This document shows positions 1 through 6,742 of a DNA stretch of 13,183 nt, piece after piece. The position numbers and the translations under genes were made by a program. The DNA is taken from assembly GCA_947506075.1 (NCBI GenBank), contig CANNNN010000030.1, positions 1 to 13,183 of the forward strand. Reading direction: 5' to 3'. Numbering within the stretch: position 1 is the stretch's first letter; each line of letters starts with the position of its first letter. Below the pieces are notes generated by a model. That model saw nothing but the letters and a program-made list of their open reading frames with translations, made no database searches and was not told the origin of the DNA. Origin of the DNA: Methylococcaceae bacterium (GTDB lineage: Bacteria; Pseudomonadota; Gammaproteobacteria; Methylococcales; Methylomonadaceae).

Positions 1-211
1 ACTGCTTGATGATGGGCCCATGTTTTCCATGGGCTAGATTTATACAGAATTTTATTTGCTGTGTCCCGTAGTTTTTTATTTTTCAGTACATCCTTTGGTG
101 CGCTCAACGGGTTGGTCGAATATTTACTACAGGCATGACCCGATTACTCACCCTTACGGCGAAGCGCCATCCAATATGGCGTTTCGAATCTGCACTAAAT
201 TACGTCAGTGA

Positions 212-808
212 GGACATTGGTACCATATTCATCAGGACTGGAGTCACATCGGATTTTCTCGTTGGCGGGAAGGTACGGCCATCTTGAGTCGTTATCCGAT
301 GCACCACAATTTTTCGAGTTATGTGTCTGTCGATCATCGGAAAGACAATTATATGTCTCGAAACATCACCGTGTCGTGCATAGACGTTCCGTGGTTTGGC
401 TTGCTCCATGTCGCCAATGTGCATTTGAGTTGGGCGCATCATGGCTTTTATGAAGAATACTATAATCTCCAAAAACTGATTCACTCGCGTATACATTTCG
501 GCGTCAGAGGCGAGTTAATGGTCGGTGATTTCAACTCGCCAGCCGGAGAACAGGCCTATAACCATATCGTAGGAAATGGGGATTATGTCGATCAATTCCA
601 CGAATTACACCCCCACCGTTTTTACGAACCGAGCTGCCTGGATCAAATAGACGGCTGGAAAAACTCCACGCCCAAACGCATTGATCATATCTTCAAGCGC
701 AATGGTCACCCGCTGCAAATCAAAGCCATGGATGTTATATTCAACGAGGATTTCTACCCTATCGTTTCCGACCATTTCGGCTATCTAGCTAGGTTTGAGC
801 TGTTTTGA
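212..808 (+). pseudogene. Endonuclease/exonuclease/phosphatase (EEP) family remnant, 5' part lost
   Basis: The readable C-terminal part of an EEP-fold phosphodiesterase lies in the frame that ends at 808. Family signs are REGTAILSRYP (codons about 266-298), the DFNSP metal/catalytic motif (about 529-543), PKRIDHIF, and the terminal VSDHFG containing the catalytic Asp-His. The reading frame opens just after a TGA at 209-211 with no good start codon; the first possible start, TTG at 284, would cut into the conserved core. Immediately upstream another frame reads ESALNYVSEDIG, which would join naturally to YHIHQDWSHIGF in this frame, so a frameshift around 218-221 is likely. The N-terminal half, including the usual Q-E metal-binding motif, is not found in any frame to the left, and stops break all three frames. 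I infer a decayed or rearranged gene; a sequencing error could explain the frameshift but not the missing N-terminus. Substrate unknown. Confidence 0.65.
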
Positions 809-825
809 TTGCAGTAAGCGCCTTG

Positions 826-1176
826 TTACCAACGCTGCTTGTGCATTAAAAATATCGCTAACCCCGCGCCGCTGGTATCGGCGATCCAGTCTGAAACATC
901 TGAAAACCGGCCCTCGACAAAAGACTGATGCCATTCATCGGATATGCCGTATAAACTGCAAAAGCTAATGCTCAGCATAGCAAGTATGCTAGGCTTGTCG
1001 AACAGATATTTAAAGCAGCGCCATGCCAATAGTCCCATTATAAAATAGGCGCCAAAGTGGAGTATTTTATCCTGATTTGAAAACACCATAGGAACTGGCA
1101 GGGAAGGTTGGTCAGACAGCCAGTAAATAAACAGGCAGTAGAAAAAAAGCAGCGTGAAATCAATAATTTTAATCAT
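826..1176 (-). CDS. VanZ-like family membrane protein
   Basis: A 116-residue integral membrane protein of the VanZ-like family, whose members are small multi-helix proteins of poorly known biochemical role (the founder is linked to teicoplanin resistance). The family pattern is clear: a first hydrophobic helix (residues about 5-20, ending WLSDQPS), then DKILHFGAYFIMG (about 36-48), a third hydrophobic stretch, and the conserved loop SDEWHQSF (about 79-86) followed by SDVSDWIADTSGA and a last helix. I start it at the ATG at 1176 because an upstream in-frame TTG at 1212 adds only polar residues and would overlap the divergent gene at 1196. The ribosome-binding site is weak (AAGG very close to the ATG). 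It converges with the EEP remnant, 17 bases apart. The family call is safe; the function is open. Confidence 0.85.
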   Translation of the reverse strand: MIKIIDFTLLFFYCLFIYWLSDQPSLPVPMVFSNQDKILHFGAYFIMGLLAWRCFKYLFDKPSILAMLSISFCSLYGISDEWHQSFVEGRFSDVSDWIADTSGAGLAIFLMHKQRW

Positions 1177-1195
1177 AGCCTTGTAATGGTGTGTA

Positions 1196-1990
1196 ATGAA
1201 AAATATATTCAAATTTGCCGAGGCGTTTTTTGATCAAGAAGCTATTGATCAGAAACTGGCGCTTACTCATCAGGCTTATCAGGCTTGTATTGCCGGTGAA
1301 TTAACTTTTATCTCGAACCGCCCGGTCATGCCGATAGAGCAGATAACGTTTCCCGAACGCCCCGTATTATTGGCTCCGCGCCAGATGCCCCGGCGAAAAT
1401 TGACTACTGCAGTCGGTGTTGCAGCCTTTTTTCATGCGATTGCCCATGTTGAATTCGTCGCCATTTATCTGGCCTGGGATATTTTGTATCGTTTTCGTGG
1501 CATGCCTGAACAATTCTATCAGGATTGGCTGAAGGTTGCCGACGAAGAAGCGCAGCATTTTGAATTAATCAGGATACATTTACGTACTATGCAGGTTGAA
1601 TATGGCGATTTACCGGCTCATAGCGGTTTATGGGATCATGCCAGGGATACGGCCGATGATCTGCCGGACAGGTTGGCGCTGGTTCCACGCTGTATGGAAG
1701 CACGGGGCTTGGATGTAACGCCGGCGCTGATTGAAAAGTTCAGGCTATTGGGTGATGAGGCCAGTGTGGCTATTTTAACGCGTATTTTGACCGATGAAAT
1801 AGGCCATGTAGCACTAGGTTCTTATTGGTTTAAGTTAGTTTGTCAGCAGCGTGGTTTTGAAGCTGAAACCAAATACCAGGAGTTAATCGAGGAATACTAT
1901 GTGGGCGGTAAACCTAAGGGGCCGTTTAACAGGGCGTTGCGTAAAACTGCCGGTTTTTCGGATGCTGAGATAGATTGGCTGGAAGGTTGA
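1196..1990 (+). CDS. DUF455 family ferritin-like protein
   Basis: A 264-residue soluble protein of the DUF455 (COG2833) ferritin-like family, a four-helix-bundle fold expected to hold a di-metal (probably di-iron) centre; the reaction is not established. Candidate ligands sit in the expected order: E86 in HVEF, E118 and H121 in DEEAQH, E169 in MEARGLD, and E201 and H204 in DEIGH. The MEARGLDVTP stretch is typical of the family. No signal peptide, so cytoplasmic. The ATG at 1196 is used; no strong Shine-Dalgarno precedes it. The start lies only 19 bases from that of the divergent VanZ-like gene, so promoters must overlap or lie in the neighbouring gene. About 80 bases separate its stop from the MCE operon; in that gap a weak TTGCAG (2025) and TTTAAT (2049) pair could be the operon promoter. 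Confidence 0.88.
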   Translation: MKNIFKFAEAFFDQEAIDQKLALTHQAYQACIAGELTFISNRPVMPIEQITFPERPVLLAPRQMPRRKLTTAVGVAAFFHAIAHVEFVAIYLAWDILYRFRGMPEQFYQDWLKVADEEAQHFELIRIHLRTMQVEYGDLPAHSGLWDHARDTADDLPDRLALVPRCMEARGLDVTPALIEKFRLLGDEASVAILTRILTDEIGHVALGSYWFKLVCQQRGFEAETKYQELIEEYYVGGKPKGPFNRALRKTAGFSDAEIDWLEG

Positions 1991-2072
1991 CTTTATCTAA
2001 GTTGCGCCCTCTGTTCAATTTTTATTGCAGCTAAAGTGTATTTTCAATTTTAATGTCTGGTAGTGGAGGCGT

Positions 2073-3236
2073 ATGAAGAATTCGGAAACAACCAGAACTG
2101 ACAACACAATAAATCAGGACATGCCGCCTACGCTGGAAGTTGTTGACGACTCCCTCATTAAATTGTCAGGCAGCTGGAATCTCCGCAGTCTGTTAACTGC
2201 TCCTGAGCTAAGCCGAAAAATCAGATTGCATTCTTATAATGAAAACATAAGCTGGGATGTCAGTTCGATTGCGGTGCTCGACAGCGTCAGTGCATTGATA
2301 ATCTGGAAGGCATGGGGTCGAAAGCTCCCTGTTTCATTACAGATCAGGCCGGAACATCAGCGCATCTTCGAGCGCTGGCAAGCTCAGAAGATCCCCGAAG
2401 CTGAACCCGTCAGAGGCAGCTTTTTGCGCCGCAACCCAAGCGAAACGGCATTGGTTTTGTCGGCTTATGTTATGCAATTGATAGCGCAATTACAGGGGCT
2501 GGTAACCCTGTTTGGGCAGCTGTTTTTGGATGTAGCCTATCTGTTGCTGCATCCGGGTGATATTCCTTGGTCGGAAATTTCCATTACAATTTATGAAGCC
2601 GGGGTTCGGGCTTTGGGCATTACCGCGCTGGTGGGTTTTTTGATAGGCATCGTACTCAGTTATTTATCAGCCTTGCAGCTGAAGATGTTCGGAGCGGAGA
2701 TTTATATCATTAATATTTTGGGCTTGAGCGTAATTCGTGAATTGGGTCCTTTGCTGGCGGCTATTCTGGTGGCTGGGCGTTCCGGTTCGGCGATGACCGC
2801 ACAAATAGGTATCATGCGGGTGACCGAAGAACTGGATGCGTTATCGGCTATGGGTATCTCCCATTCCTTGCGTTTGATTCTGCCCAAGGTCTTGGCACTG
2901 ACCGTCGTGCTGCCGTTGATAGGCATGTGGACCAGTGCGCTGGCGCTAATCGGTGGAATGGTTTCGGCGCAAAATACGCTGGACATCAGTTATCAGCAAT
3001 TCTTTCTTAAATTGCCCGATACGGTGCCGCTGCTTAACGTGTTTATCGGTCTGCTGAAAAGTGCGGTTTTCGGTTTAATGATTGCGCTGATTGCCTGTCA
3101 CTTTGGCTTTCGGATCAAGCCCAATACCGAAAGCCTGGGTAATGAGACTACCAACTCCGTGGTGGCGGCGATTACCGTGGTGATTATGGTCGACGCGGTG
3201 TTTGCGATCCTGTTTATGGATATGGGCATGCCATGA
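2073..3236 (+). CDS. MlaE-type ABC permease with N-terminal STAS-like domain
   Basis: Inner-membrane permease of an MCE-type lipid ABC importer/exporter, 387 residues. Residues 1 to about 110 are soluble and look like a STAS/MlaB-like domain (LIKLSGSWNLRS, then DVSSIAVLDSVSALIIWKAW). Residues about 125-387 form the MlaE (YrbE) domain with five or six hydrophobic segments. The signature lies at 223-261: ELGPLLAAILVAGRSGSA, then IMRVTEELDALSAMG, the coupling region facing the ATPase. A good Shine-Dalgarno (TGGAGG, 2064-2069) precedes the ATG. In E. coli the STAS protein MlaB is separate; here it is fused, as is common in MlaE homologues outside enterics. First gene of a four-gene operon; its stop overlaps the next start (ATGA). 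No periplasmic MlaC-like carrier follows, so this is an Mla-like MCE system rather than a complete Mla operon. Confidence 0.93.
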   Translation: MKNSETTRTDNTINQDMPPTLEVVDDSLIKLSGSWNLRSLLTAPELSRKIRLHSYNENISWDVSSIAVLDSVSALIIWKAWGRKLPVSLQIRPEHQRIFERWQAQKIPEAEPVRGSFLRRNPSETALVLSAYVMQLIAQLQGLVTLFGQLFLDVAYLLLHPGDIPWSEISITIYEAGVRALGITALVGFLIGIVLSYLSALQLKMFGAEIYIINILGLSVIRELGPLLAAILVAGRSGSAMTAQIGIMRVTEELDALSAMGISHSLRLILPKVLALTVVLPLIGMWTSALALIGGMVSAQNTLDISYQQFFLKLPDTVPLLNVFIGLLKSAVFGLMIALIACHFGFRIKPNTESLGNETTNSVVAAITVVIMVDAVFAILFMDMGMP

Positions 3237-4090
3237 GCAAGTCCTCTGCTTATGCAATACAGCTTGAGCATGTCTGGACCCGATTTGGCGATCCTAAAAA
3301 GGGTGTCGTCAAGGTTGTTCATCAGGATATAAATCTTAAGCTGGAACATGGCGAGATTCTGGGGTTGGTCGGGGCTTCGGGTTGCGGCAAGACGACGTTG
3401 CTGCGCGAAATTATCGGTCTGCAAACTCCCAGTCAGGGTGAGGTGTTCGTGATGGGGCAGTCGTTGAAGAATGTCACCGCCGGTCATGGCGAGAGACTGC
3501 GTAACAATTGCGGCGTATTATTTCAGAAAGGCGCGTTATTTAGTGTGCTGAATGTTTTTGATAATATAGCCTTTCCATTACGGGAACTGGGTTTTGATGA
3601 TGAAGAATTGATTGCGAGGCTCGTGTTTATGAAACTGTCGATGGTCGGTCTGGCTGATAGCGATGCCTGGTTAAAGCCCGCCGATTTATCGGGCGGCATG
3701 GTTAAACGGGTGGCGCTGGCCCGTACCATGGTTCTGGAACCGGAGCTGTTGTTGCTTGATGAGCCAACTTCCGGTCTGGATCCTATTTCCAGTGAGGATT
3801 TTGTCAATCTATTAGCTGAATTGCATAAAGATCTAAATTTTACGGTGGTCATGGTAACCCATGATCTGGATATCTTGAGGGACTTGTGCACCAAGGTTGC
3901 TGTGCTTGCGGATAGCAAACTGGTGGCTTTCGGAACATTGGCTGCTGTGTTGGCTTGCAAGCATCCTTTCGTAGATAAATTTTTTCACAATAAACGCGCT
4001 GAACGGGTATTTCAGTATATCGCCAGGGATGGTGTGTATGCCGCAAGCCCGCCGGGTGCCGGCGTGGTTCAGGAGACGACGGATGGGTAG
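3233..4090 (+). CDS. MCE-system ABC transporter ATP-binding protein (MlaF-like)
   Basis: Cytoplasmic ATPase that powers the permease encoded just upstream; 285 residues, close to MlaF/Ttg2A length. All nucleotide-binding motifs are intact: Walker A GASGCGKTT (47-55), Q-loop Q98, signature LSGGM (152-156), Walker B LLLLDE (172-177), D-loop SGLD and switch His H210 in MVTHD. The signature variant LSGGMVKRVALAR is typical of the MlaF/Mkl branch, which supports the MCE pairing. Translation starts in the ATGA overlap with the permease gene, suggesting coupling. The C-terminal tail (about 245-285) is longer than the core domain needs; MlaF tails bind MlaB-like STAS domains, so here it may contact the STAS-like part of the permease (inference). 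Its last codons overlap the next gene by 8 bases. Confidence 0.95.
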   Translation: MSKSSAYAIQLEHVWTRFGDPKKGVVKVVHQDINLKLEHGEILGLVGASGCGKTTLLREIIGLQTPSQGEVFVMGQSLKNVTAGHGERLRNNCGVLFQKGALFSVLNVFDNIAFPLRELGFDDEELIARLVFMKLSMVGLADSDAWLKPADLSGGMVKRVALARTMVLEPELLLLDEPTSGLDPISSEDFVNLLAELHKDLNFTVVMVTHDLDILRDLCTKVAVLADSKLVAFGTLAAVLACKHPFVDKFFHNKRAERVFQYIARDGVYAASPPGAGVVQETTDG

Positions 4091-4997
4091 AGAAAATCAT
4101 GCGCTGATCACCGGTCTGTTTTTGCTTGCATTGGTGACGGCAACAATGGCGATTATTTTCTGGATGGGTACTATGAATCAGGAGCGCAATCTCTACGTTA
4201 TTTCAACTAGAGCCTCTGTTTCCGGCCTTAATCCAGAATCGACGGTCTTTTACCGGGGTATAGCGGTAGGAAAGGTGATTAATGTCCGATTTGATCCCAT
4301 GGACTCCGGTATTATTCTGGTTCCGATTGAGGTCGATAAGAACATCGTATTGGATAAGGGCGTTTATGCGACCTTGCGCTTAAAAGGCGTGACCGGCTTA
4401 ACCCAGATTCAGCTGGAAGATTCAGGTGTTATTTCTGAGCCATTAGCGCCGGGGGATGATCCTATGTCGCGTATTCCATTGGAGCCCTCGTTGGCTGACA
4501 AGCTGATGGATACAGGGGAAGAGCTATTGCATAAGGCCGATCATTTAATGCAGCGGCTAAGTGCATTATTAAATGATGAAAATGAAAAAAACATCGGCGG
4601 TATTTTAAGTAACCTAAAAACCTTAACCGACAAACTGTCCGAGTTGCAAAAAAGCGTTGATCAGGCCTTGGTTGGTATTCCCGGATTGACTAAGGACGCC
4701 CGAAAAACCCTGGCGAATGTTGATGCGTTGACGCATGACTTGCAGGGCTTAACCAGAGACGTGCAAGCTCTCAGTCAAAAAGCGGGAGATCTTGTCGATA
4801 GCGGAAAAACAACTGGCGATGCGTTAGCGCAGTCCACCTTACCCAAAGTTAATAAGTTGCTGACTGAATTGCAGGCGACAACACAACAGGTAAAAAGAGT
4901 CGCTACGATGCTGGAAAATGACCCTCAGGAATTGTTATTTGGTCCAGGTCAGCGGGATTCAGGCCCCGGTGAGCCTGATTATATGGAGCGGCAATGA
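4083..4997 (+). CDS. MCE-domain lipid-binding protein (MlaD-like)
   Basis: Membrane-anchored periplasmic substrate-binding protein of the MCE operon, 304 residues. One N-terminal transmembrane helix (about 8-28, ALITGLFLLALV) is followed by a single MCE domain (about 38-115: LYVISTRASVSGLNPESTVFYRG, then GVTGLTQIQLED). Residues about 135-295 are predicted helical and rich in Leu at heptad-like spacing, the kind of long C-terminal helix that in PqiB/LetB-type proteins forms a hydrophobic tunnel. Start choice: ATG at 4083, preceded by AGGAG at 4071-4075 with good spacing. An in-frame ATG at 4029 would add an Arg-rich stretch inside the upstream gene and is unlikely. It overlaps the ATPase gene by 8 bases and the lipoprotein gene by ATGA. 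Function in phospholipid or other lipid transfer across the periplasm is inferred from the family. Confidence 0.93.
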   Translation: MGRENHALITGLFLLALVTATMAIIFWMGTMNQERNLYVISTRASVSGLNPESTVFYRGIAVGKVINVRFDPMDSGIILVPIEVDKNIVLDKGVYATLRLKGVTGLTQIQLEDSGVISEPLAPGDDPMSRIPLEPSLADKLMDTGEELLHKADHLMQRLSALLNDENEKNIGGILSNLKTLTDKLSELQKSVDQALVGIPGLTKDARKTLANVDALTHDLQGLTRDVQALSQKAGDLVDSGKTTGDALAQSTLPKVNKLLTELQATTQQVKRVATMLENDPQELLFGPGQRDSGPGEPDYMERQ

Positions 4998-5539
4998 GAT
5001 ATTTTATAATCGGATGGCTGCTAGTTATTTGTACAGGGTGCAGCGTTCCAGCAAAACAGCCCACATTGCATGATTTTGGCAGGACTTTGGCAGGCTCTAC
5101 TCATCAGGCCAAGGCGACCATTAACGTCAATGCGCCGACCTGGCTTTGGGATAATCGCATTCGTTATCGACAGCTGTTTACCTCGCCCTCAGAAATCAGA
5201 TTTTACGGTCTGGATCGCTGGATTGCAGCGCTGCCTGAATTACTTGAACAGTATTTCGCTATCAGCAGCAGTAACCTGGACTATGCCTTGCTGATTCGAC
5301 TGCAGGATTTTGAGCAGCAATTTGACTCGCCTGACTTAGCTCGAGTGGTGCTGCGTTTTTCAGTCGACGCTTATGCTGTCGATGATAAGCAGAAACTCAT
5401 GACTGAGACGTTTTATCTTGAGCAGCCGACTAAAACACCCGATGCGGCGGGTGCAATTAATGGCTTTACTGATTTAACGCGGCAGGCAGAACAGAAAATT
5501 CAGGCGTGGCTCACTCGATTGTCGAATCACAGGGATTAG
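4994..5539 (+). CDS. ABC-type transport auxiliary lipoprotein (PqiC-like)
   Basis: A 181-residue lipoprotein with an N-terminal signal (IIGWLLVICTGC) and probable lipidation at C16; the -3 position of the lipobox is Cys instead of the usual Leu, which is atypical but tolerable. The mature part carries the pattern of the PqiC/DUF330 auxiliary lipoprotein family: WLWDNRIRYRQLFTSPSEIRFYGLDRW near residues 50-76, then a conserved ELLEQYF. Such proteins sit in the outer membrane and are thought to receive or dock the MCE tunnel. It is the last gene of the MCE operon and starts in an ATGA overlap. No strong plus-strand intrinsic terminator follows; TTTTTTGCGCAAAAAA just after the stop is a perfect palindrome that may help end both this transcript and the opposing small RNA. 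Confidence 0.88.
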   Translation: MRYFIIGWLLVICTGCSVPAKQPTLHDFGRTLAGSTHQAKATINVNAPTWLWDNRIRYRQLFTSPSEIRFYGLDRWIAALPELLEQYFAISSSNLDYALLIRLQDFEQQFDSPDLARVVLRFSVDAYAVDDKQKLMTETFYLEQPTKTPDAAGAINGFTDLTRQAEQKIQAWLTRLSNHRD

Positions 5540-5552
5540 CTGTTTTTTGCGC

Positions 5553-5587
5553 AAAAAAAACCTCCCAGTGCCAGAGGCAAAGGGAGG
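5553..5587 (-). terminator. Intrinsic terminator of a minus-strand transcript
   Basis: Read on the minus strand: CCTCCC, TT, TGCC, loop TCT, GGCA, CT, GGGAGG, then eight T. That is a 6+4 base-pair stem with a small internal loop and a perfect U-tract. On the plus strand the A-run precedes the hairpin, so it cannot terminate the MCE operon in the usual way. No minus-strand protein gene lies upstream of it, so it should belong to a noncoding RNA. Confidence 0.85.
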
Positions 5588-5771
5588 AAAGGTGTACAGA
5601 TACTAGATAGTTCTGAACTTTCACACTACGAGGAGGTACATGAAACTGTTATGAGATCAATTAGCGTATTGATCTCATGGCATATTGCTAGAAATAGCAA
5701 TATTGCAAATAGGGTTGAAGTAAAGCATGCCGAATATAAGCTTCGGAAATCGGTCATGGTCTGTTCCAGTG
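5553..5771 (-). ncRNA. Candidate small RNA with anti-Shine-Dalgarno tracts
   Basis: Inferred transcript of about 200-220 nt on the minus strand, from a near-consensus promoter (see 5778-5806) to the strong terminator at 5553-5587. Between them, in transcript order: a CCGAA/TTCGG hairpin (5730-5746), a 9-bp hairpin with arms ATATTGCTA and TAGCAATAT (5682-5703), a perfect 10-bp hairpin with arms ATGAGATCAA and TTGATCTCAT (5651-5678), then an apparently unpaired stretch with ACCTCCT (5631-5637), and finally CCTTTCCTCCC running into the terminator stem. ACCTCCT is the core of the 16S rRNA anti-Shine-Dalgarno, so the RNA could base-pair with ribosome-binding sites, as some CU-rich trans-acting small RNAs do. 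No protein longer than a few codons is encoded. I do not recognise the family: it does not match tmRNA, 6S, 4.5S or RNase P RNA as I know them. Confidence 0.6.
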
Positions 5772-5777
5772 GTTAAA

Positions 5778-5806
5778 ATTATACGCATGTAACTAGAAGC
5801 TTACAA
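5778..5806 (-). promoter_or_regulatory. Sigma70 promoter of the candidate small RNA
   Basis: Minus strand: -35 TTGTAA (5801-5806), exactly 17 bases of spacer, -10 TATAAT (5778-5783, perfect). The start point would be near 5771. It faces left, into the hairpin-rich region and its terminator. Confidence 0.65.
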
Positions 5807-5950
5807 TACGGCTGAAAATTAATAGATTGTTTCTTTTTTATTGATAATACCGGAGGGCTTGCATGGCCAATATGATACCTATAAATTATATAACATATTA
5901 ATATTAAATGGTTATTTGTTAAATTGGCTTAAGAAAGTGAGTGCAATGCG

Positions 5951-6028
5951 ATAGTTGGATGTCGGCTGATTAGCCGCTTTTAACAATACGTAATTTTGCG
6001 TATTGTTAAAATAAATCGCCGCAACTAT
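5951..6028. other. Structured noncoding element (possible three-way junction)
   Basis: A 13-bp perfect stem, TTTTAACAATACG (5978-5990) with CGTATTGTTAAAA (5999-6011) and an 8-base loop, lies beside a small hairpin CGGCT/AGCCG (about 5963-5976). Both are enclosed by ATAGTTG (5951-5957) pairing with CAACTAT (6022-6028). The inner CGGC can pair either with GCCG at 5973-5976 or with GCCG at 6018-6021, so two folds compete. It lies about 140 bases upstream of the smbP-like gene and could be part of a leader RNA, a terminator or a small palindromic repeat; the sequence alone does not decide. The rest of 5807-6112 is AT-rich with no supported gene. Confidence 0.4.
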
Positions 6029-6112
6029 TCTGTAGTGGCTTCAAACATACCGGCAGCTTTTTTAATTTAACCCGTTTGGTATGAAGCTGGCAAGAAGAGG
6101 GACTCCGTGTCT

Positions 6113-6140
6113 TTGTCGGTGGTTTTTTTATAAATATTAT
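6113..6140 (+). promoter_or_regulatory. Possible promoter of the smbP-like gene
   Basis: TTGTCG (6113-6118), 16-base spacer, TATTAT (6135-6140); a start near 6147 would give a leader of about 22 bases carrying AGAGAGG (6154-6160) as ribosome-binding site. Both hexamers are only moderate matches, and a T-run at 6123-6129 after a weak hairpin could instead end an upstream transcript. Confidence 0.35.
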
Positions 6141-6168
6141 TATTCACACCTTAAGAGAGGATAGATTG

Positions 6169-6501
6169 ATGAGAAAATTAGCATTTGCATTTGCAGGTTT
6201 GTTGTTTTTAAGTACTGCAGTTTTTGCCGAAGAGCATGCGATGGCGGCACTGGAACACGCCAATGCGGCGGTAGTGGCAGGCAAAGCCGGTCATGCATTG
6301 ACTCTAGTCGAACACTCAAAACTGGCGTTGGAACATACATTAGCCGCTTCCATAGTAGCCCATGGGGTACCCAAAACCCATTTAGATGCTGCGGCTGGTG
6401 AGCTGCAAGAATCCATCGATCATGGTAATTTAGAGCATGCAGATGTAGCCACTAAACATGCTGTAGCCGCTGTAGAGCACATTAAAGCTAGCAAGCAATA
6501 G
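6169..6501 (+). CDS. smbP: SmbP-like small metal-binding periplasmic protein
   Basis: A 110-residue secreted protein: signal peptide MRKLAFAFAGLLFLSTAVFA, cleaved probably before EEH, then a 90-residue helical, Ala- and His-rich mature chain. Eleven His residues recur in an (E/A/K/T/G)H pattern (ALEHANAAV, VEHSKLALEH, KHAVAAVEHIK). This spacing closely resembles the small metal-binding protein SmbP first described in Nitrosomonas europaea, a four-helix bundle that binds copper and other divalent metals. Start is the ATG at 6169, not the TTG three bases earlier, with AGAGAGG at 6154-6160 at good distance. It is monocistronic with its own strong terminator. A copper buffering or scavenging role in the periplasm is inferred; in a methanotroph this would fit the large copper demand of particulate methane monooxygenase, but no such enzyme is in the window. 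Confidence 0.85.
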   Translation: MRKLAFAFAGLLFLSTAVFAEEHAMAALEHANAAVVAGKAGHALTLVEHSKLALEHTLAASIVAHGVPKTHLDAAAGELQESIDHGNLEHADVATKHAVAAVEHIKASKQ

Positions 6502-6518
6502 TTCCAGTGTTTTAGACC

Positions 6519-6546
6519 AAGGGCGGATTAATCCGCCCTTTTTTTT
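6519..6546 (+). terminator. Intrinsic terminator of the smbP-like gene
   Basis: Perfect palindrome GGGCGGATTAATCCGCCC (6521-6538) flanked by AA and followed by eight T (6539-6546). Being symmetric it could also act from the other strand, where the flanking A-run is only two bases. Confidence 0.92.
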
Positions 6547-6666
6547 ATTCCGAATTCAACGTATTTGCAAGACTCATAACGCCGGTAATACGGCTTGTTC
6601 GGTCGTGCTACTTTGAGTTCAGCGCTTACATAAGCTAATAAAACTGTTTAATATCTGATAGTTGTT

Positions 6667-6679
6667 AGTCTTAAAGACT
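6667..6679. repeat. Small palindrome at the proA promoter, possible operator
   Basis: AGTCTT-A-AAGACT, a perfect 6+6 dyad with one central base, overlapping the proposed -35 hexamer. Its position suits a repressor site, but no regulator is identified and a 13-base palindrome in AT-rich DNA can arise by chance. Confidence 0.3.
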
Positions 6680-6707
6680 GTCAAAATCTTAGATTAAACG
6701 ATATAAT
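6678..6707 (+). promoter_or_regulatory. Promoter of the proA-nadD-rsfS operon
   Basis: CTGTCA (6678-6683), 18-base spacer, TATAAT (6702-6707, perfect -10). A start near 6714 leaves about 29 bases before the GTG at 6743. The -10 box coincides with the most upstream possible TTG start (6707), which argues against that start. Confidence 0.55.
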
Positions 6708-6742
6708 TGGCTTATAACATTGATCCAGTTAATGAGAATGCG

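Noticed and set aside
200..496. 98-codon minus-strand frame opposite the EEP remnant
   Set aside because: Antisense shadow of the EEP reading frame; no recognisable protein features.
5631..5655. AGGAGG followed by ATGAAACTGTTATGA, a four-codon plus-strand ORF (MKLL)
   Set aside because: Spacing of three bases is too tight, the peptide is tiny, and AGGAGG is better explained as the complement of the anti-Shine-Dalgarno tract of the minus-strand small RNA.
5863..5901. 12-codon ORF (MANMIPINYITY) after GGAGGG at good spacing
   Set aside because: Too short and AT-driven to support from sequence alone; no promoter at proper spacing or neighbouring gene to lead.
6101..6129. Possible terminator ACTCCG...CGGTGG followed by seven T before smbP
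   Set aside because: The stem is short with mismatches; the T-run is equally well read as part of the AT-rich smbP promoter.
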